From assembly GCA_913061465.1 (NCBI GenBank), contig CAJXSU010000019.1, positions 1 to 33,567 of the forward strand: DNA of 33,567 nt, in the 5' to 3' direction. Positions 1 through 8,056 of this stretch are shown one piece after another. Below the pieces are notes generated by a model. That model saw only the letters and a list, made by a program, of their open reading frames with translations, ran no database searches and had not been told where the DNA came from. Numbering within the stretch: the stretch's first letter is position 1; each line of letters opens with the position of its first letter. The DNA is from an uncultured Flavobacterium sp. (GTDB taxonomy: Bacteria > Bacteroidota > Bacteroidia > Flavobacteriales > Flavobacteriaceae). Position numbers and translations under genes: made by a program.

Positions 1-1888
1 CTGAAACATTGAAAGCATTTACATAACCATTCCAAGATTGAGAAGTTGCTACAGTTACACTATTCCCTGATGGAGGAGGAGTATTTGAATACGTTCCAAT
101 TGGAAAAGGAGAGGTTGATTCAGAATTCGTTGCACCATCTAATTCGGCAGATCCACCAAATGTCCAATTTGCTAAAACAAAGCTAGACCCGTCTGGACCA
201 GTATCATCAACTCTATAACCCCAGCTATCAACTGTATCCCAAGGTTCACCTGTACCATTAACATTAATGTCTCCATGAACATCAATAACAACTCCGTTTT
301 CAAATAATTCTATAGCATCATCTCCATTAATAAACATAGCTCCAGATTCATAATCTGGTGTAAATCCAAAGAATGTATTGAATTGAGCTGATTGGTTACT
401 TCCAACTAGATAAATAAATTGCCCAGCGGTAGCCGAAACAGCAGGAAATGTAAATTCTTGACCATCAGTTCCACCTCCGTTGTTAGCACTTCCAACACCA
501 TATAAACTAAGGTCATCTATATTGTTTAAAACATACATTTCAACACCTTTTGGGCTTGAGCCATTCTTGGCATCAAATACACCTGTAATGATTAATGAGT
601 TTGTTGCAGGGCCATATGCGTTTCCGTTAACCTCTATAAGTTCATCTGTTACACCAGTTGAGGAAACAGTTATATTTCCGTCATAAGTACCTGCGGAAAG
701 ACCTGCAACTAATCTTACAAAAACAGCTGTTGAAGCCACAGTTCCAGCCTGATCTGGAGTAATACTTACTGAACTAGCAAATCCTGTAGCTGTAGTTAAA
801 GACACCTCGTAATTTGCTGGAGCTGTTACAGAAATATCATCTTGTAAAAATAACCCTTCAACTGAAAAACTATCTTCTGGTGATGGACCACCATCGCTTG
901 CGATATAAGTAAAATCATCTAAAAATGCAGTAACTGTGATTTGCGGATCTGCAGCTGTAACTGTACCAGTTAAACTTACTGTTTGACTGTCTGCACCAGC
1001 AGACGATACAGTAGCATTATCGGTATATGTGTTTGGTAATAATCCAGAAACTAGTCTAACATAAACGGCACCAGAAGCTGTACCACTAGACTGTGTTAAA
1101 GATACTGACGAAGTAAATGTACCTCCTGAGGTCAGTGAAACTTCAAAATTTGAAGGCGCAGTAACTGAAACATCTGCAGTCAAATTGATTCCATTTATTT
1201 GAAAAACACCTTCTGCGGAAGGCCCAGAACCTTCAAAATAATCTAAACCTGTTACGGCCGACCCAACAGACAATGATGGCTCTGTTGCAGTACCAATCCA
1301 TGCTCCAGGATCATATCCGTCAGGTGCATTTTGAGCACCACTACCATAGCCTTGGTCATTATCAGTATTCCATTCACTAGCATCCCAAACTGGATTAGAA
1401 CTACTCACTGATGCTGCTCTCTCAGCTCTTCCATCTTCAAAGTTATCAGCTGAATTCGAATTGTTTGAACTTACTCCAGGTGTTCCATATATATCAATTG
1501 TAGTATCTGAAGCATCAAAAATAGCAATCTTATCATCACCATTACTATCTACAGCACCACCTGTTCCGGCAATTATATCTGCGTTAATTCCATAAACAGA
1601 AGAAAATGTAGTACCATTAGCTGCAATAATTGCAAATGAACCAGAGGTTAAAGTACCTAATGGAGTTAAATCAATCCCAGTACCTTGTGGTTCAGTGTTA
1701 GCATTGGTCCATCTTCTTAATTCCCAATCAGTTAAATCAACATCAGAATCACTAACATTATAGATTTCAACAAAACGGGCACCAGCATTATTGGTTGGAT
1801 CAGCTAATTCGGTAATTATAACCTGACCAAAAGAAAGTCCAGATATAAATAGTGTTAATATTAACGTTAAAAAGTAATTTTTTTTCAT
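1..1888 (-). CDS. Secreted lamin-tail and Ig-like repeat protein (3' end outside window)
   Basis: The frame is open from an ATG at 1886-1888 to the window edge, giving 629 visible codons without a stop. Residues 1 to about 21 form a signal peptide ending in LSFGQ. Residues about 22-130 look like a lamin-tail domain (ITELADP near the start, then FVEIYNVS and DLTDWELRRW). Two tandem Ig-like repeats of about 105 residues follow; they share the pattern VTAPSNFEVSL / VTAPANYEVSL and VYVRLVSGL / VFVRLVAGL. After them comes a second lamin-tail-like segment (GDDAIELFENG, DSWGYR), and the visible end reads SWNGYVNAFN, which resembles a module of secreted Bacteroidota proteins. A type IX secretion C-terminal signal would be expected beyond the window but cannot be seen. 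Function is unknown; related architectures include extracellular nucleases and adhesins. A strong terminator separates it from the upstream gene, so it is probably its own transcription unit. Confidence 0.85.
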   Translation of the reverse strand, partial: MKKNYFLTLILTLFISGLSFGQVIITELADPTNNAGARFVEIYNVSDSDVDLTDWELRRWTNANTEPQGTGIDLTPLGTLTSGSFAIIAANGTTFSSVYGINADIIAGTGGAVDSNGDDKIAIFDASDTTIDIYGTPGVSSNNSNSADNFEDGRAERAASVSSSNPVWDASEWNTDNDQGYGSGAQNAPDGYDPGAWIGTATEPSLSVGSAVTGLDYFEGSGPSAEGVFQINGINLTADVSVTAPSNFEVSLTSGGTFTSSVSLTQSSGTASGAVYVRLVSGLLPNTYTDNATVSSAGADSQTVSLTGTVTAADPQITVTAFLDDFTYIASDGGPSPEDSFSVEGLFLQDDISVTAPANYEVSLTTATGFASSVSITPDQAGTVASTAVFVRLVAGLSAGTYDGNITVSSTGVTDELIEVNGNAYGPATNSLIITGVFDAKNGSSPKGVEMYVLNNIDDLSLYGVGSANNGGGTDGQEFTFPAVSATAGQFIYLVGSNQSAQFNTFFGFTPDYESGAMFINGDDAIELFENGVVIDVHGDINVNGTGEPWDTVDSWGYRVDDTGPDGSSFVLANWTFGGSAELDGATNSESTSPFPIGTYSNTPPPSGNSVTVATSQSWNGYVNAFNVS

Positions 1889-1978
1889 ATTATATAGTTT
1901 GTATAATTTCTAATACTATAAAGATATAAAATATCTACAGATATACTTATTTATAATGAATTAAAAAATCGTTAATAA

Positions 1979-2005
1979 AAAAGCAGACTTAAAAAGTCTG
2001 CTTTT
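1979..2005 (-). terminator. Rho-independent terminator of the repeat lipoprotein gene
   Basis: A perfect 12-bp inverted repeat (1979-1990 and 1994-2005) encloses a 3-base loop. Read on the minus strand it starts 27 bases after the lipoprotein stop codon and runs into a run of six T. The stem core is GCAGAC/GTCTGC. The geometry fits an intrinsic terminator for the 2033-4249 gene. The stem is A-rich on one side and T-rich on the other, so it could work in both directions, but both neighbouring genes are on the minus strand. Confidence 0.85.
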
Positions 2006-2032
2006 AAATTCAAATTCAAAAATACTAGTTCA

Positions 2033-4249
2033 TTAAAAACGTGTCCAACCTGTTGCCCAATCTGGAACATCTGCTCCATTTCCTGCACCAGTTGTAGTTC
2101 CTTCAGTAACAAAACTTTGATTTGCTCCTGTATAATCTGTAATAACAAAACCTGTTGCACTGTTTGCAAATTCAACATTTGTCATCACTAAATTTCCTGC
2201 TTCAATTCTTACAGCAGCTTCAGCATCTGTACTTTTAACTTTTACTCCTAAGTTAATCCCATCCGTGTAGAAATTATCAATCGTAAAGTTTCCTCCACCT
2301 TCTTTGAAGTATAGTGCTCCTTCTGTGACAGGACCTACTACAGTAATATTACTTAAAGTAGCATTTGTTACAGGGGCTGCATCTCCATTATCTCCATTGT
2401 TAGAACCTTCAATACCGGCTTTAGCTCCTCCAGAGATATACCAGTACTCTCCTGTACCTGACCAACCATCTGCAAAGTCTATAGAATCGTCTCCTGAATT
2501 GGTAGATACCAAATATTTTCCATTTACAGTTCCTCCAAAGAATTCTATACCGTCATCTCCTCCTTCAAAAGATTGAACGTATTCTACAGTGGTTCCCGAA
2601 CCTACCCCAAATAGTGAAAGTCCATTAAATTCTTTTGAGCTGTTAAATGTTGCTCCAGTATATTCTAATCTTAGGTAACGAATAGATCCTGAATTGTCAT
2701 CAGAAACGTTTCCTCCATAGGTTAAATCTGCAACTTCAGAGGTTGCAATGCTTCCTACATTTGTTGGTGCTTTCCCACAGACTACCAATCCTCCCCAGTC
2801 TGCAGCTGCTGGAGAACTAGACCCTGAAGTCATAATTACAGGCTCAGTGTCAGAGCCATTAACAAAAATTTGACCTCCTTGAGCAACTGCAATATAAGAA
2901 GCTGTCCCTCCAGTAGCTTTAATAACAGTTCCTGCAGGAATGGTTAAACTTCCTCCATCTTTTACCACAAAAGAACTTGTTAATAAATATTCTATTGATG
3001 CATCCAATGTTACAGCTCCAGAAATCTCTCCAGCTAAATTTTCAGTATCTACTCCACTGTTACTCAAGCCTCTTGTCCAACCAGAAGTCCAATTGGGAGC
3101 AGCAGCACCGTTTCCAGCTCCTGAAGCCACACCTTCTTCAATAAATGATTGATTTGCTCCAGTGTAATCTGTTTGCACAAAACCAGAGGCATTGTCTGCG
3201 AATTGAACATTTGTCATCACTAAATCTCCATTTTCTATTCTTACAGCTGCTTCTGCATCTGAGTCTTTAACTTTAACTCCTTTATCAGAACTTGCAATAT
3301 AGAAGTTGTCTATTGTAAAGTTTCCTCCACCTTCTTTGTAATATAATGCTCCTTCTGTGACAGGACCTACTACAGTAATATTACTTAAAGTAGCATTTGT
3401 TACAGGGGCTGCATCTCCATTATCTCCATTGTTAGAACCTTCAATACCGGCTTTAGCTCCTCCAGAGATATACCAGTACTCTCCTGTACCTGACCAACCA
3501 TCTGCAAAGTCTATAGAATCGTCTCCTGAATTGGTAGATACCAAATATTTTCCATTTACAGTTCCTCCAAAGAATTCTATACCGTCATCTCCTCCTTCAA
3601 AAGATTGAACGTATTCTACAGTGGTTCCCGAACCTACCCCAAATAGTGAAAGTCCATTAAATTCTTTTGAGCTGTTAAATGTTGCTCCAGTATATTCTAA
3701 TCTTAGGTAACGAATAGATCCTGAATTGTCATCAGAAACGTTTCCTCCATAGGTTAAATCTGCAACTTCAGAGGTTGCAATGCTTCCTACATTTGTTGGT
3801 GCTTTCCCACAGACTACCAATCCTCCCCAGTCTGCAGCTGCTGGATTATCTGATCCTGAAGTTAACACTACTGGACTACTAGAAGTTCCGTTGATGAAAA
3901 TTTGACCTCCTTGGGCAACAGCAATATAAGAGGCAGTACCTCCGGTTGCTTTTATTACAGTTCCAGCTGGTATGGTAAGACTAGCTCCGTCCATAATTGT
4001 ATAAGCACCCGTTAATTCATATTCTAAAGAAGCATCTAAAGTAATGTTGTCAAAAACATCTCCAGATAATGTAGTAGTTACACAATCCTGACATGAAGAT
4101 CCTCCACAATCTACTCCAGTTTCATCACCATTTTGAATTCCATCAAAACAGGTTGGTTGTGTAGTATTAACGTCATCATCATCTTTACATGAGACCACAA
4201 ATACAATGGTAAGTGCTGTAATTAATACTGTAAATAATTGTTTTTTCAT
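2033..4249 (-). CDS. Surface-exposed beta-helix-like lipoprotein with two near-identical repeats
   Basis: This is a 738-residue protein. A type II signal peptide ends at the lipobox VVSC with Cys21, followed by KDDDD, which fits the Bacteroidota lipoprotein export signal (K then acidic residues) and predicts display on the outer face of the outer membrane. Residues 34-56 carry a small cysteine motif (C34, C48, C53, C56, with DETGVDCGG). The rest is two repeats of about 344 residues, each with SLTIPAGTVIKATGGTASY, AAADWGGLVVCGKAPTNVG and FEGGDDGIEFFGG; the Gly/Asn/Asp-rich short-strand pattern suggests a right-handed beta-helix. It lies 97 bases downstream of a TonB-dependent receptor gene on the same strand and has its own regulatory array. 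I infer that it is a surface partner of that receptor, for substrate binding or processing. No catalytic motif is recognised. A 499-bp core of the two repeats is identical at DNA level. Confidence 0.85.
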   Translation of the reverse strand: MKKQLFTVLITALTIVFVVSCKDDDDVNTTQPTCFDGIQNGDETGVDCGGSSCQDCVTTTLSGDVFDNITLDASLEYELTGAYTIMDGASLTIPAGTVIKATGGTASYIAVAQGGQIFINGTSSSPVVLTSGSDNPAAADWGGLVVCGKAPTNVGSIATSEVADLTYGGNVSDDNSGSIRYLRLEYTGATFNSSKEFNGLSLFGVGSGTTVEYVQSFEGGDDGIEFFGGTVNGKYLVSTNSGDDSIDFADGWSGTGEYWYISGGAKAGIEGSNNGDNGDAAPVTNATLSNITVVGPVTEGALYYKEGGGNFTIDNFYIASSDKGVKVKDSDAEAAVRIENGDLVMTNVQFADNASGFVQTDYTGANQSFIEEGVASGAGNGAAAPNWTSGWTRGLSNSGVDTENLAGEISGAVTLDASIEYLLTSSFVVKDGGSLTIPAGTVIKATGGTASYIAVAQGGQIFVNGSDTEPVIMTSGSSSPAAADWGGLVVCGKAPTNVGSIATSEVADLTYGGNVSDDNSGSIRYLRLEYTGATFNSSKEFNGLSLFGVGSGTTVEYVQSFEGGDDGIEFFGGTVNGKYLVSTNSGDDSIDFADGWSGTGEYWYISGGAKAGIEGSNNGDNGDAAPVTNATLSNITVVGPVTEGALYFKEGGGNFTIDNFYTDGINLGVKVKSTDAEAAVRIEAGNLVMTNVEFANSATGFVITDYTGANQSFVTEGTTTGAGNGADVPDWATGWTRF
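2315..2813 (-). repeat. Copy 2 of a 499-bp perfect internal direct repeat
   Basis: By eye this stretch is identical at every base to 3347-3845; the offset is 1032 bases, or 344 codons in frame. It encodes about residues 480-645 of the lipoprotein. Identity stops abruptly on both sides (G versus A at 2314/3346; G versus T at 2814/3846). Confidence 0.95.
3347..3845 (-). repeat. Copy 1 of a 499-bp perfect internal direct repeat
   Basis: This is the partner of 2315-2813 and encodes about residues 136-301 of the lipoprotein. Just upstream in reading order, both copies encode the same 29 residues (SLTIPAG to GGQIF) with about 14 silent differences, so the perfectly identical block is sharply bounded. 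Confidence 0.95.
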
Positions 4250-4279
4250 TTTATTATATTTTATTATATTTATTTAATA

Positions 4280-4287
4280 CAAATTAA
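4280..4287 (-). promoter_or_regulatory. Putative -7 element of the repeat lipoprotein gene
   Basis: The minus strand reads TTAATTTG, matching the Bacteroidota TAnnTTTG consensus at 7 of 8 positions. It lies about 30 bases upstream of the lipoprotein ATG (4249) and 9 bp from the nearest half-site of the regulatory array at 4297-4360. The receptor promoter has the same spacing. Confidence 0.5.
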
Positions 4288-4296
4288 CTGACAACA

Positions 4297-4360
4297 TGTT
4301 AATTAGATATTGCTTAAAAATTATTGCTTGGTTAATGCTATGTTAATTAAAAGTTATAGG
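4297..4360 (-). promoter_or_regulatory. Six half-site 11-bp regulator array upstream of the lipoprotein gene
   Basis: On the plus strand, pentamers start exactly 11 bp apart: 4297 TGTTA, 4308 TATTG, 4319 AATTA, 4330 GGTTA, 4341 TGTTA, 4352 AGTTA. The distal 20 bases (4341-4360, TGTTAATTAAAAGTTATAGG) match 7250-7269 at 18 of 20. Direct half-sites on an 11-bp period are typical of OmpR/PhoB-family response regulators. The array overlaps the last codons and the stop of the receptor gene (stop 4347-4349). The response regulator at 7343 is the likely binder; that is inference. Confidence 0.7.
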
Positions 4361-7163
4361 ATAACGATAATTTAATATTTGACCCAACTTTAAAAGATGA
4401 GACAATAACATCCTGAACTTCCTGAGTTCTTTTAATAGTAGGGTTTAAAATATTTTTCGCAGACAATCCTATACCAAGATGTTTGTTAAGTTTTGCTTTT
4501 AGTATAAAATCTAAAGTTGGAATACCAGAATCCATAATATTTCCTCTTCCTGCTTCAGTTGCTAACGCAAAAATTCTATCTGAAAAGTAATTAAATGATA
4601 GCGTTCCTTGAATACTTTTATGCTCCTTGTATTCTTTTAAATATGAAATATCTGCATTTAATAACAACTCTGACGCACCTGTTAAGGCACTCTCTGAGAA
4701 AGAAAAATCTACACTTAATGGAAACCCAGCGGCTGATGTTTCATTAATAACCTTCTCTTTGCTCAAGTCTTGATTTGTATTTAAATATGAGATATTTAGC
4801 CCCCCAGAAAGTTTAGTTTTTAACACTTTATCTTCAGTATCTAGCTCTCTTACAAAGAAATTTTTTCTTAGTTCTAACTCTGCTCCAAAAGCAGTGGCTT
4901 GATCTCCAGAGTTTACCCAACTAACATCGTTAGAAGCAGAGTTTATGGTTATTTTATTAATTGGATCGTTAATGAATCTAGAAAAAACTCCAACTGAAAT
5001 TATTTCTTCTGATTTAGGAAAGAAATCCCATTTGAAATCAAAATTATAGTTTGTTGATGTATATAAAGCAGGGTTACCTATAGTTGATAAGGTTGGCGTT
5101 TCATCATATTGAAAAGGTGCTCTTTCTTTAAACTGAGGTAAGGTGTAGGTTTTACTTAATGCTAACTTTAAATTTTGTTGTTCATTAAGTTCATATTTAA
5201 ATGATGCTGAGGGAAGTACCTCTGTTTGATCAAGTTCATTAAACCCAGAAGTAAGCGAGGTATTAAAATTTAATGTTTGATTAATTTGCTCAACTCTAAG
5301 CCCAAAAATTGCAGTAAATTTTGACGAAAAAGCATACTCAAGTGTTGTAAAACCCGCATGAATATCTTGACGTCCACCATAAGATTGTGGCAATAAAACA
5401 TCAATTCCTGTTCCTAATCCTCCTCTAAAAGTTCTAATATCAAATAATCCATTGGTGAAGTTATCTTGATTAAAATAACTATCTAAATCGTAAATATCTG
5501 AAATGATGGGTTGAACAGCAGCACTTCCACCACTGTTGTTTATTCTAAAATTAAATTGAGTAGCTTCAAAGTCTACACTTTTATACCTTCCGCTGTATCC
5601 TAGAGTTAATTTCCCTAAATAATCATCATCAGCATTCTTTTTGAATTTATACCTTGCAGAAAAATTAGCCGCTAACTCCTCCTCTTCTATATCAAGAAAT
5701 AATTTATGGTTGTCTGAATCATTTAAGGTTTCTTTAAATGACTTCGGTCCTTCGGGGATATTCCAATCGTCTGGTGTTAATAAATATTGTCTTCTATTAG
5801 GCGTTGAACTTTTAACATAATTATATGCTCCTCCCCAGTTTATATCTATTTTTTGAGCTAGTTTATGAGTACCTAATAATTGATGTACAAAAAGTTCTGT
5901 TCTATCAAAAACAGCTCTTTGTAAAAAGGCTCCTCCTTCTGGAGCGTAATCAAAAACATCGTGAATCCCTGAATACTCTTCTTGCTTTTGACTTGAAGTA
6001 TTAATCATTAAAGCATTGTACTTTATCTCATGAGCTTTGTGCTTTAATATTAGATTCCCCATAGCGGTAGTATTGGTTTCGTATGCATACCTTAGAAAAT
6101 CATAATCTCTCCTTGCTACTCCAGATGTATTAACACTTCCGCGAGAAATTCCTTCATTAAATTTAAATCCACTATCAAATGATGCCACACCAAATACACT
6201 TAATTTAGTTTCTTCCCCTAATTCATATGAATCTCCTAATTTTATTGATATACTCTTATTGATAGGAGCATTAGACTCTGTTCTATTCCAACTTGTGTTA
6301 AAATTGTAGTTATTTAAAGGGAAAGAAGGAATTCCAATATCATAAAACCCTGACGTGTTTGGTCCATCATTTAAATAAAATGTATCTTGAGAATTTGCTT
6401 CTGAATTTATACCGGAACCAATTGCTATTTCAAAAAGCCCTTTTCCTGTATATTTTTTTGATGAAATGTCTATGTTTGCCCCGCTAAAATCACCAAAGTT
6501 TTTTGGATTAAACGTTTTATCTATTGAAATGAACTCAATGATATCTGTTGAAAAAATATTTAAATCAATATTTTTATTTGAAGGATTGTTTGAGGGAAGT
6601 GGCAATCCATTTAACGTGGTAACATTATATCGATCTCCAAGACCTCTAACAAAAATTACTCCAGATCCTTGTTGCTTTGAGATTCCTGTGGTTTTAGTTA
6701 AGGCGGTGGCTACATTACTTACCCCTTTTTTACTTAACTCTTCTACTCCAATTTTTTGATCTATTGTAACCGCCTTTCTTTGGTCCATTAGCAGAGCACT
6801 TTCTTTTTGCTTACTTGTGTTTGCTTTTAGTTTGACCTCTTCAAGAGCAACTCCTTCCGCAGCTTCCAAAGTTCTATTAATAATTACTATTTCTCCGGAC
6901 TTTACTAATACAGGAACTTCTAATGTATTGTATCCTAAAAAGTCAAATACTAAAATATAGTCTCCAGAATCAACCGATAATAGGAAGTTTCCATCTAAAT
7001 CTGTTTCTGTACCAATAATAGTTCCTTTTAGAAAAACACTAGCAAAAGAGAGAGGCTCATTATCCATTTCCTTGTCTAACAATTGACCTTTAATTACACC
7101 TTTACCTTGTGCAAACATCATTTGACAAATGAATAGAGCAAAAACAATTAAAAAATTTTTCAT
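4347..7163 (-). CDS. TonB-dependent outer-membrane receptor
   Basis: This is a 938-residue protein. A signal peptide (about residues 1-18, ending MMFAQ) is followed by a carboxypeptidase-regulatory-like domain at about 22-105 (GQLLDKE, FASVFLKGT, TDLDGNFLL), typical of Bacteroidota receptors. The plug domain is at about 125-240 (GVSNVATALTKTTGI, VFVRGLGDRYNVTTLNG), and a beta-barrel runs to the aromatic C-terminus SLSYNF. Such proteins import scarce nutrients across the outer membrane using TonB-ExbB-ExbD energy. There is no adjacent SusD, which argues against a classical polysaccharide-utilisation system. The divergent two-component pair upstream, the operator array in its promoter region and the lipoprotein downstream form a compact unit. 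The substrate cannot be read from the sequence; phosphate-containing compounds are a guess from the PhoB-like regulator. Confidence 0.93.
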   Translation of the reverse strand: MKNFLIVFALFICQMMFAQGKGVIKGQLLDKEMDNEPLSFASVFLKGTIIGTETDLDGNFLLSVDSGDYILVFDFLGYNTLEVPVLVKSGEIVIINRTLEAAEGVALEEVKLKANTSKQKESALLMDQRKAVTIDQKIGVEELSKKGVSNVATALTKTTGISKQQGSGVIFVRGLGDRYNVTTLNGLPLPSNNPSNKNIDLNIFSTDIIEFISIDKTFNPKNFGDFSGANIDISSKKYTGKGLFEIAIGSGINSEANSQDTFYLNDGPNTSGFYDIGIPSFPLNNYNFNTSWNRTESNAPINKSISIKLGDSYELGEETKLSVFGVASFDSGFKFNEGISRGSVNTSGVARRDYDFLRYAYETNTTAMGNLILKHKAHEIKYNALMINTSSQKQEEYSGIHDVFDYAPEGGAFLQRAVFDRTELFVHQLLGTHKLAQKIDINWGGAYNYVKSSTPNRRQYLLTPDDWNIPEGPKSFKETLNDSDNHKLFLDIEEEELAANFSARYKFKKNADDDYLGKLTLGYSGRYKSVDFEATQFNFRINNSGGSAAVQPIISDIYDLDSYFNQDNFTNGLFDIRTFRGGLGTGIDVLLPQSYGGRQDIHAGFTTLEYAFSSKFTAIFGLRVEQINQTLNFNTSLTSGFNELDQTEVLPSASFKYELNEQQNLKLALSKTYTLPQFKERAPFQYDETPTLSTIGNPALYTSTNYNFDFKWDFFPKSEEIISVGVFSRFINDPINKITINSASNDVSWVNSGDQATAFGAELELRKNFFVRELDTEDKVLKTKLSGGLNISYLNTNQDLSKEKVINETSAAGFPLSVDFSFSESALTGASELLLNADISYLKEYKEHKSIQGTLSFNYFSDRIFALATEAGRGNIMDSGIPTLDFILKAKLNKHLGIGLSAKNILNPTIKRTQEVQDVIVSSFKVGSNIKLSLSYNF

Positions 7164-7188
7164 TGAATGTTTTTATTATAATTTTATG

Positions 7189-7196
7189 CAAAAATG
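7189..7196 (-). promoter_or_regulatory. Putative -7 element of the TonB-dependent receptor gene
   Basis: The minus strand reads CATTTTTG, a 7 of 8 match to TAnnTTTG, about 26 bases upstream of the receptor ATG. It lies 9 bp from the proximal half-site of the array at 7206-7269, the same geometry as at the lipoprotein promoter. Confidence 0.5.
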
Positions 7197-7205
7197 ACGC
7201 TATTT

Positions 7206-7269
7206 TGTAAAGTAAAGGTTAGAGGTTTATTACTGTTAGGTTAGAGCAATGTTAATTGAATGTTATAGG
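7206..7269 (-). promoter_or_regulatory. Six half-site 11-bp regulator array upstream of the receptor gene
   Basis: On the plus strand, pentamers start exactly 11 bp apart: 7206 TGTAA, 7217 GGTTA, 7228 TATTA, 7239 GGTTA, 7250 TGTTA, 7261 TGTTA. The distal end (7250-7269, TGTTAATTGAATGTTATAGG) nearly repeats that of the second array. The array lies between the divergent receptor and response-regulator genes, so it could control both. Half-sites of TGTTA type on an 11-bp period resemble the E. coli Pho box (TGTCA half-sites). Confidence 0.72.
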
Positions 7270-7312
7270 GATTAAATGATTGTTAAGCAACTGGCATTTA
7301 GTTTAGATTCGC

Positions 7313-7320
7313 TATTTTTG
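7313..7320 (+). promoter_or_regulatory. -7 element of the response regulator gene
   Basis: TATTTTTG matches TAnnTTTG at all 8 positions and ends 22 bases before the start codon at 7343. I see no clear -33 TTTG at the usual distance. Confidence 0.5.
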
Positions 7321-7342
7321 GTGTAACCTTATTTATAAAATA

Positions 7343-8044
7343 ATGATGAACAAACGTGATGTTAAAATTCTTTTAGTTGACGACGAACCTGATATATTAG
7401 AAATTGTAGGGTACAATTTAAAAAATGAAGGATATCAAGTTTACACAGCAAACAATGGCCTTGAAGCTCTAAAGTCAGCAAAAAAAATCACTCCAAATTT
7501 AATTTTACTAGACATTATGATGCCAGAAATGGATGGCATTGAAACTTGTGAAAAAATAAGAGCGATAAAAAGTCTAGAAAATACTTTAATAGCCTTTCTA
7601 ACAGCCAGAAATGAAGACTACTCAAAAGTTGCTGGTTTTGATGCAGGTGCTGATGATTATATTACTAAACCTATAAAACCAAAAGTTTTAATTAGCAAAG
7701 TAAAATCACTTTTAAGAAGGTTAAAAGCTGAAAGTCAAGAAGATTCTTCTGTTAAAATAGGTGATATTACCATTAACAGAGACGAGTATTTGATTTTTAA
7801 AGGTGATAAAAAAATATTTTTGCCTAGAAAAGAATTTGAGTTGTTCTCTTTATTAACCTCTAAACCAGGAAAAGTCTTTAAAAGAGAAACTATTTTAGAC
7901 CGGGTTTGGGGAAATGAGGTGGTAGTTGGTGGAAGGACTATTGATGTTCATATCAGAAAATTGAGAGAAAAAATTGGAGATAATCATTTTAAAACTGTTA
8001 AGGGAGTTGGTTATAAGTTTGTAATTGATGCTGAAGATAAATAA
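7343..8044 (+). CDS. OmpR/PhoB-family response regulator
   Basis: This 233-residue protein has a receiver domain (about 7-125) with acidic residues D13-D14, phosphoacceptor D57 (LILLDIMMP), T87 (FLTAR) and K109 (YITKPIKP). A winged-helix DNA-binding domain of the OmpR/PhoB type follows (about 135-230: PRKEFELFSLL, GRTIDVHIRKLREKIG, VKGVGYKF). It should bind direct-repeat half-sites as a dimer when phosphorylated. The histidine kinase starts 12 bases downstream, so the pair is co-transcribed. The divergent receptor gene and the two 11-bp arrays make it the likely regulator of receptor and lipoprotein. Two ATG codons are adjacent (7343 and 7346) and either could start. The closest relatives are PhoB/PhoP-like, but the exact orthology is not settled by sequence reading alone. 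Confidence 0.95.
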   Translation: MMNKRDVKILLVDDEPDILEIVGYNLKNEGYQVYTANNGLEALKSAKKITPNLILLDIMMPEMDGIETCEKIRAIKSLENTLIAFLTARNEDYSKVAGFDAGADDYITKPIKPKVLISKVKSLLRRLKAESQEDSSVKIGDITINRDEYLIFKGDKKIFLPRKEFELFSLLTSKPGKVFKRETILDRVWGNEVVVGGRTIDVHIRKLREKIGDNHFKTVKGVGYKFVIDAEDK

Positions 8045-8056
8045 GTTGAACTACTT

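Noticed and set aside
1937..1974. Possible extension of the 11-bp half-site array upstream of the lamin-tail gene
   Set aside because: Only two positions (1959 AATTA and 1970 CGTTA) fit the spacing; further steps fail, so this is no better than AT-rich chance.
2304..3608. Plus-strand open frames at 2304-2576 and 3357-3608 with nearly the same translation
   Set aside because: They are antisense shadows of the perfect repeat in the lipoprotein gene, with proline/serine-rich translations and no promoter or ribosome-binding site.
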